From: an uncultured Lachnospiraceae bacterium
Lineage (GTDB): Bacteria; Bacillota; Clostridia; Lachnospirales; Lachnospiraceae
DNA: 64,000 nt
Assembly: GCA_910585005.1 (NCBI GenBank)
Contig: CAJUCN010000014.1
Coordinates: 26,479 to 90,478 of the forward strand
Reading direction: 5' to 3'
The stretch's first letter is position 1. Every line of letters begins with the position of its first letter. The notes below the pieces were generated by a model, which was not told the DNA's origin, searched no databases, and was given only the letters and a program-made list of their open reading frames with translations. The translations under genes and the position numbers were made by a program. This document shows positions 60,740 through 64,000 of this stretch, in pieces.

Positions 60740-62896
60740 ATGGCAAAGCTTAAGAAAGAATGGATCGAAAAAATTTATGCCGGATGGTTAGCGAAGATCA
60801 TCGGCATACGGTTAGGCGCGCCGGTGGAAAGCTGGACCTATGAGCAGATCAAGGACGTATATGGAGCATTGGCGGACTATCCGGTGGCGTATCGGCGTTT
60901 TGCGGCGGATGACGACAGCAACGGGCCGTTGTTTTTTCTGCGGGCATTGGAAGATTCTATGGGAAACGGAAGAAAGATGGAAGCCGATGACGTAGGAGAG
61001 GCCTTGCTAAATTATGCCCCTTATGAGCATGGATTCTTTTGGTGGGGCGGGTATGGCTGTTCTACGGAACATACCGCTTATCTCAATTTACGGCAGGGTA
61101 TCCCGGCCCCCCAAAGTGGAAGCATTGCCCAAAATGGAAGCACTATGGCGGAACAGATTGGCGGGCAGATTTTTATTGACACATGGGGGTTGGTATCACC
61201 GGGGAACCCGGAACTTGCGGTAAATCTTGCGGAAAAAGCTGCCAGTGTGACTCATGACGGGAATGGTAAGTACGGCGGAATGTTTATTGCCGCCTGTATC
61301 AGCATTGCCTTTATAGAACAGGATATTAAGTCTATTTTGGAAAAGGGCCTTTTTTATATCCCTTCTGATTGTGCTTATGCCAGATTGGTCCGGGAAATAA
61401 TAGCCTTTTACGAAAAGCGCCCAAAGAACTGGGAAGACTGTTTTTCTTATATTTCTAACAATCACGGATATGATAAGTATCCGGGAAATTGTCATATAAT
61501 GCCCAATATTGCCGTTATGGTCTTGGCGCTGTTATATGGCAGGGGAGATTTTTCTGAAACCATTACGATCTGTAACCGCTGCGGTTGGGATACGGATTGT
61601 AATGTGGGCAATGTGGCCACGATCATGGGGGTACGCGGCGGGCTGGAGGCAATAGAAGAGCGTTGGCGCCGACCTGTCAATGATTTCCTGGCCTGTTCCA
61701 GTGTAGTGGGATCTTTAAATATACAGGATATCCCTTATGGCGCTTCCTATATAGCAAAGCTGGCGTGGAAGCTGGCAGGGGAGGAGCTTCCGGATCCTTT
61801 TGCCGAGATCATAAAAAACCGTATCCATAGCTGCCATTTTGAATTTCCTGGTTCCACCCATGCTATGGAGGTACGGTTGGAGCGCACGGATCCTGCCCTT
61901 TGCCAGGACTTGGAGTACCATCTCCTTAATACTTCGGAAACTTCTTTTACCGGAAACCGGTGCCTGCGTGTCCATGCCTATCCGGTCAGGCCGGGAGAGA
62001 GGGTATGCGTTTATGTGCGGACTTATCTGTCTCCAGAGGACTTTCATGACAGCCGTTATGATCCGGCATTTTCCCCGCTGGTTTATCCGGGGCAAAAGAT
62101 CCATGGAAGCGTGATGCTGCCTGAAAATGCAATGGAGGTGAAAGCCTTTTTGTATGTAAGGGATGCGCGGACAAAAGAATTGTATCTAAGTGAAGCATGT
62201 ATGTTAAAAAAAGGAAGATGGGCCGCCATAGAATATGTAATTCCTGCCATGGAGGGTGTGCTTTTGGATGAGATGGGTTTTGCTTTTGAAATTGGCGGGG
62301 AGAATGGACAGGGGAAATTTACCGTTTTCCTTGACGATCTATACGCAGACGGTATGCCCTCTTATAGCATTGATTTTAAGCTGGAAAATATGGAAGTATG
62401 GACTCCTGTGCACCGGGAGGTGAGCCAGTTTACCCGATTGAAAGGAAACTTATATCTGGAAGAAGGAAAGCTTCATTTATCCTGTGCAGACTTTGGTGAG
62501 GCTTATACGGGAAGGTATGACTGGTCTGATTATTCGGTACATTTTCGGCTTACCCCTTATGCAGGAGAACATCATTACGGGTGTATTCGGATCCAGGGGG
62601 GTGTCAGAGGGTATTTTGCCGGACTTGGCGAAAAGGAAGAATTTGTCATACTGAAAAATACCAGGAAAGGTTTGAAGAAGCTGGCGGGGATTCCCTATTC
62701 ATGGAACCATGGACAGGAATATGAAGTGGAGATTGCCGCTGTGGGAAATCGGATCACTGCGCGGATCGGAGAGATCTTTTTAGAAGCAGTGGATGAAAAT
62801 GAGCCTTATCTCTATGGTGCAACAGGGCTTGCAGTAAGGCAGGGCAGCCATTTGAGTTGTGGAAATATGAGGATAGGCGGTACAAGAGAAAAATAG
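60740..62896 (+). CDS. ADP-ribosylglycohydrolase family protein with extra C-terminal domain
   Basis: This 718-residue protein has an N-terminal ADP-ribosylglycohydrolase (ARH) domain (about 1-345). Its magnesium-binding acidic motifs are present: DDDSNG with D57-D59 and GWDTDCNVGN with D284 and D286. These enzymes cleave ADP-ribose from modified proteins or other glycosidic bonds such as in nucleosides. The C-terminal half (about 370-718) is beta-rich and resembles a sugar-binding jelly-roll or concanavalin-like unit, unusual for ARH. The PfkB kinase gene follows after 23 bases, so cleavage followed by phosphorylation of the released sugar is suggested. No signal peptide is seen. Confidence 0.88.
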   Translation: MAKLKKEWIEKIYAGWLAKIIGIRLGAPVESWTYEQIKDVYGALADYPVAYRRFAADDDSNGPLFFLRALEDSMGNGRKMEADDVGEALLNYAPYEHGFFWWGGYGCSTEHTAYLNLRQGIPAPQSGSIAQNGSTMAEQIGGQIFIDTWGLVSPGNPELAVNLAEKAASVTHDGNGKYGGMFIAACISIAFIEQDIKSILEKGLFYIPSDCAYARLVREIIAFYEKRPKNWEDCFSYISNNHGYDKYPGNCHIMPNIAVMVLALLYGRGDFSETITICNRCGWDTDCNVGNVATIMGVRGGLEAIEERWRRPVNDFLACSSVVGSLNIQDIPYGASYIAKLAWKLAGEELPDPFAEIIKNRIHSCHFEFPGSTHAMEVRLERTDPALCQDLEYHLLNTSETSFTGNRCLRVHAYPVRPGERVCVYVRTYLSPEDFHDSRYDPAFSPLVYPGQKIHGSVMLPENAMEVKAFLYVRDARTKELYLSEACMLKKGRWAAIEYVIPAMEGVLLDEMGFAFEIGGENGQGKFTVFLDDLYADGMPSYSIDFKLENMEVWTPVHREVSQFTRLKGNLYLEEGKLHLSCADFGEAYTGRYDWSDYSVHFRLTPYAGEHHYGCIRIQGGVRGYFAGLGEKEEFVILKNTRKGLKKLAGIPYSWNHGQEYEVEIAAVGNRITARIGEIFLEAVDENEPYLYGATGLAVRQGSHLSCGNMRIGGTREK

Positions 62897-62919
62897 GATG
62901 ACTGGACGGAGGATAAAGG

Positions 62920-63828
62920 GTGAGGGTACTCAATTTTGGTTCTTTGAATATTGATTATGTGTACCATGTGGAGCATATTCTATCCCCTGGAGAGACACTT
63001 TCTTCTAAGCAGATGGAAGTGTTCCCTGGGGGAAAGGGAATGAACCAGTCCATAGCTCTTGCCAGAGCCGGGGTGGAAGTATACCATGCAGGCATGATTG
63101 GGGAAGATGACGGGCAGTTTCTACTCGATACTTGCAGTGAGAATCGGGTGAATACACATCTGATCCGCACGGTAAAAGGAAAAAGCGGACATGCGGTTAT
63201 CCAGGTGGATGAAACGGCCCGCAATAGTATCCTTCTTTATGGAGGCGGAAACAGAAGGATTACAAAAGAGTATGTGGATGAAGTTTTGGGATATTTTGAC
63301 GAAGGCGATTTATTGGTGCTGCAAAATGAGGTTAACATGGTGGATTACATCATAGATGCAGCCTACGAAAAGGGAATGCGGATTATATTAAATCCATCAC
63401 CCTTTGACAAAGAGCTGGAAAGGTGTGACTTTAGTAAGGTTTCTCTTTTTCTTGTAAACGAAATAGAAGGCAGGCTTCTTGCGGGAACGGGATACGAGAC
63501 GGAAGAAGATGGAGAAAAGCTGATAGAGGGAATCATGAAAAAGTACAAAGAAGCCGGGGTGGCGCTCACGATGGGAGAAAAAGGCGCCTTTTTTGCAGGC
63601 GGAGATCAGTGGTATTATCAGAAATGCTTTCCTGTTGATGCAGTGGACACAACGGCAGCAGGGGATACTTTTACCGGATATTTTGTTGCCGGCCTGCTAA
63701 AGGGTGGCCGGATGGAAACCATTATGGAAATGGCGGCGAAGGCGGCAGCCATCGCGGTATCAAGAAAAGGGGCAGCGCCTTCCATACCGAGGATGGAAGA
63801 AGTGATGTTATTTGGAGATTCTAAATGA
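62920..63828 (+). CDS. PfkB family sugar/nucleoside kinase
   Basis: This 302-residue kinase is of the ribokinase family: the N-terminal GSLNIDYVYHV, GGKGMNQSIALARAGVEV, and the catalytic Asp in DTTAAGDTFTGYF near residue 245-257. The start is GTG at 62920, with GGACGGAGG before it. It likely phosphorylates a pentose such as ribose or a nucleoside released by the ADP-ribosylglycohydrolase-type protein. Without a transporter gene in the window, the source of the sugar is unknown. Confidence 0.92.
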   Translation: MRVLNFGSLNIDYVYHVEHILSPGETLSSKQMEVFPGGKGMNQSIALARAGVEVYHAGMIGEDDGQFLLDTCSENRVNTHLIRTVKGKSGHAVIQVDETARNSILLYGGGNRRITKEYVDEVLGYFDEGDLLVLQNEVNMVDYIIDAAYEKGMRIILNPSPFDKELERCDFSKVSLFLVNEIEGRLLAGTGYETEEDGEKLIEGIMKKYKEAGVALTMGEKGAFFAGGDQWYYQKCFPVDAVDTTAAGDTFTGYFVAGLLKGGRMETIMEMAAKAAAIAVSRKGAAPSIPRMEEVMLFGDSK

Positions 63829-63888
63829 TATTTGGGGTACCTCTGTTTAGGGTGATGAATTCCTTTGCAATATAATTTGATTCTTTCG

Positions 63889-63918
63889 TTGACAAAGCAA
63901 ATTTATCTGTGGTACAAT
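63889..63918 (+). promoter_or_regulatory. Promoter of the tRNA gene at the window end
   Basis: TTGACA (63889-63894) and TACAAT (63913-63918) are 18 bases apart. The tRNA begins about 27 bases downstream. Confidence 0.7.
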
Positions 63919-63945
63919 ACATTTCGGTGGTGAAAACCATTGCAA

Positions 63946-64000
63946 GCTGCTGTGGCTCAGTCGGTAGAGCGTCGCATTGGTAGGGATGAAGCCAGCAGTT
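63946..64000 (+). tRNA. tRNA-Thr (GGU) type, 5' part, cut by window end
   Basis: GCTGCTG (63946-63952) is a possible acceptor arm, GCTCAGTCGGTAGAGC is a perfect D arm, and the anticodon loop TTGGTAG would carry GGT (Thr). Lengths to the beginning of the T arm fit a normal tRNA. The anticodon stem, however, pairs badly: TCGCA against GGATG, with three of five pairs not possible. The 3' part lies outside the window. It may be a degraded or unusual tRNA gene. Confidence 0.6.

Noticed and set aside
1..64000. Prophage, insertion sequence or toxin-antitoxin cluster
   Set aside because: No integrase, transposase, phage structural gene or clear toxin-antitoxin pair was recognised; the small HTH gene at 34735 is paired with a membrane protein rather than a toxin.

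Overview
The window looks like chromosomal DNA of an anaerobic, probably spore-forming member of the Lachnospiraceae (Clostridia). Supporting signs are strong AGGAGG-type ribosome binding sites, Gram-positive -35/-10 promoters, a PPi-type phosphofructokinase, a rubrerythrin and high-molecular-weight rubredoxin pair, a TPP riboswitch before a thiD-thiE fusion, an ECF S component, a SleC-like cortex-lytic protein and many GH-type sugar enzymes. There is no CRISPR array, prophage or recognisable IS transposase. The affiliation is inferred from gene content, not from a marker gene.

Layout: 1-6.7 kb holds a partial MATE exporter, pfk, a CheX-like/CheY pair and a LacI regulator upstream of glycogen phosphorylase, with a LacI/CcpA-like palindrome between the last two. 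6.7-12.4 kb holds an ABC-F protein, oxidative-stress genes (Hrb, Rbr), an S1-domain protein, a HAD phosphatase and a CPBP protease. 12.4-18.7 kb is gltBD, preceded by a promoter followed at once by a terminator-like hairpin. 18.7-22.5 kb (minus strand) holds a DUF3892 protein, a compact FtsX-like permease, an XRE-HTH/ABC-ATPase fusion and a GNAT_C-like protein. 22.7-33 kb holds an unknown protein, TPP riboswitch-thiDE, rarA, a sugar/maltose O-acetyltransferase, the radical-SAM/TIGR03915 DNA-repair pair, an HPr-like protein without the active histidine, and a PD-(D/E)XK nuclease-XPD helicase fusion. 33-44 kb holds a GH13 enzyme, three small regulator/membrane operons (XRE plus membrane protein; duplicated CmpB protein; PadR-HAAS-DUF4097) and a GH31-GH120 pair. 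44-55.7 kb holds an NapH-like Fe-S membrane protein, an ECF S component, a MarR-controlled heterodimeric ABC exporter, an orphan MetQ with a LysR regulator, and a membrane-anchored MerR with its ABC-2 exporter. 55.7-64 kb holds a highly structured inverted element of about 300 bp, a SleC-like protein, an FMN reductase, PepF, an ADP-ribosylglycohydrolase-PfkB operon, and the first part of a Thr-type tRNA.

The recurring theme is self-contained local regulation. Many operons carry their own small regulator and a visible palindrome at the promoter (LacI, XRE twice, PadR, MarR, MerR, and an unknown one before the ADP-ribosylglycohydrolase operon). The observations most worth following are the paired-hairpin element at 55751-56046, the HTH-ATPase fusion transporter, the membrane-anchored zinc-ribbon MerR, the His-less HPr, the nuclease-helicase fusion and the gltB leader.
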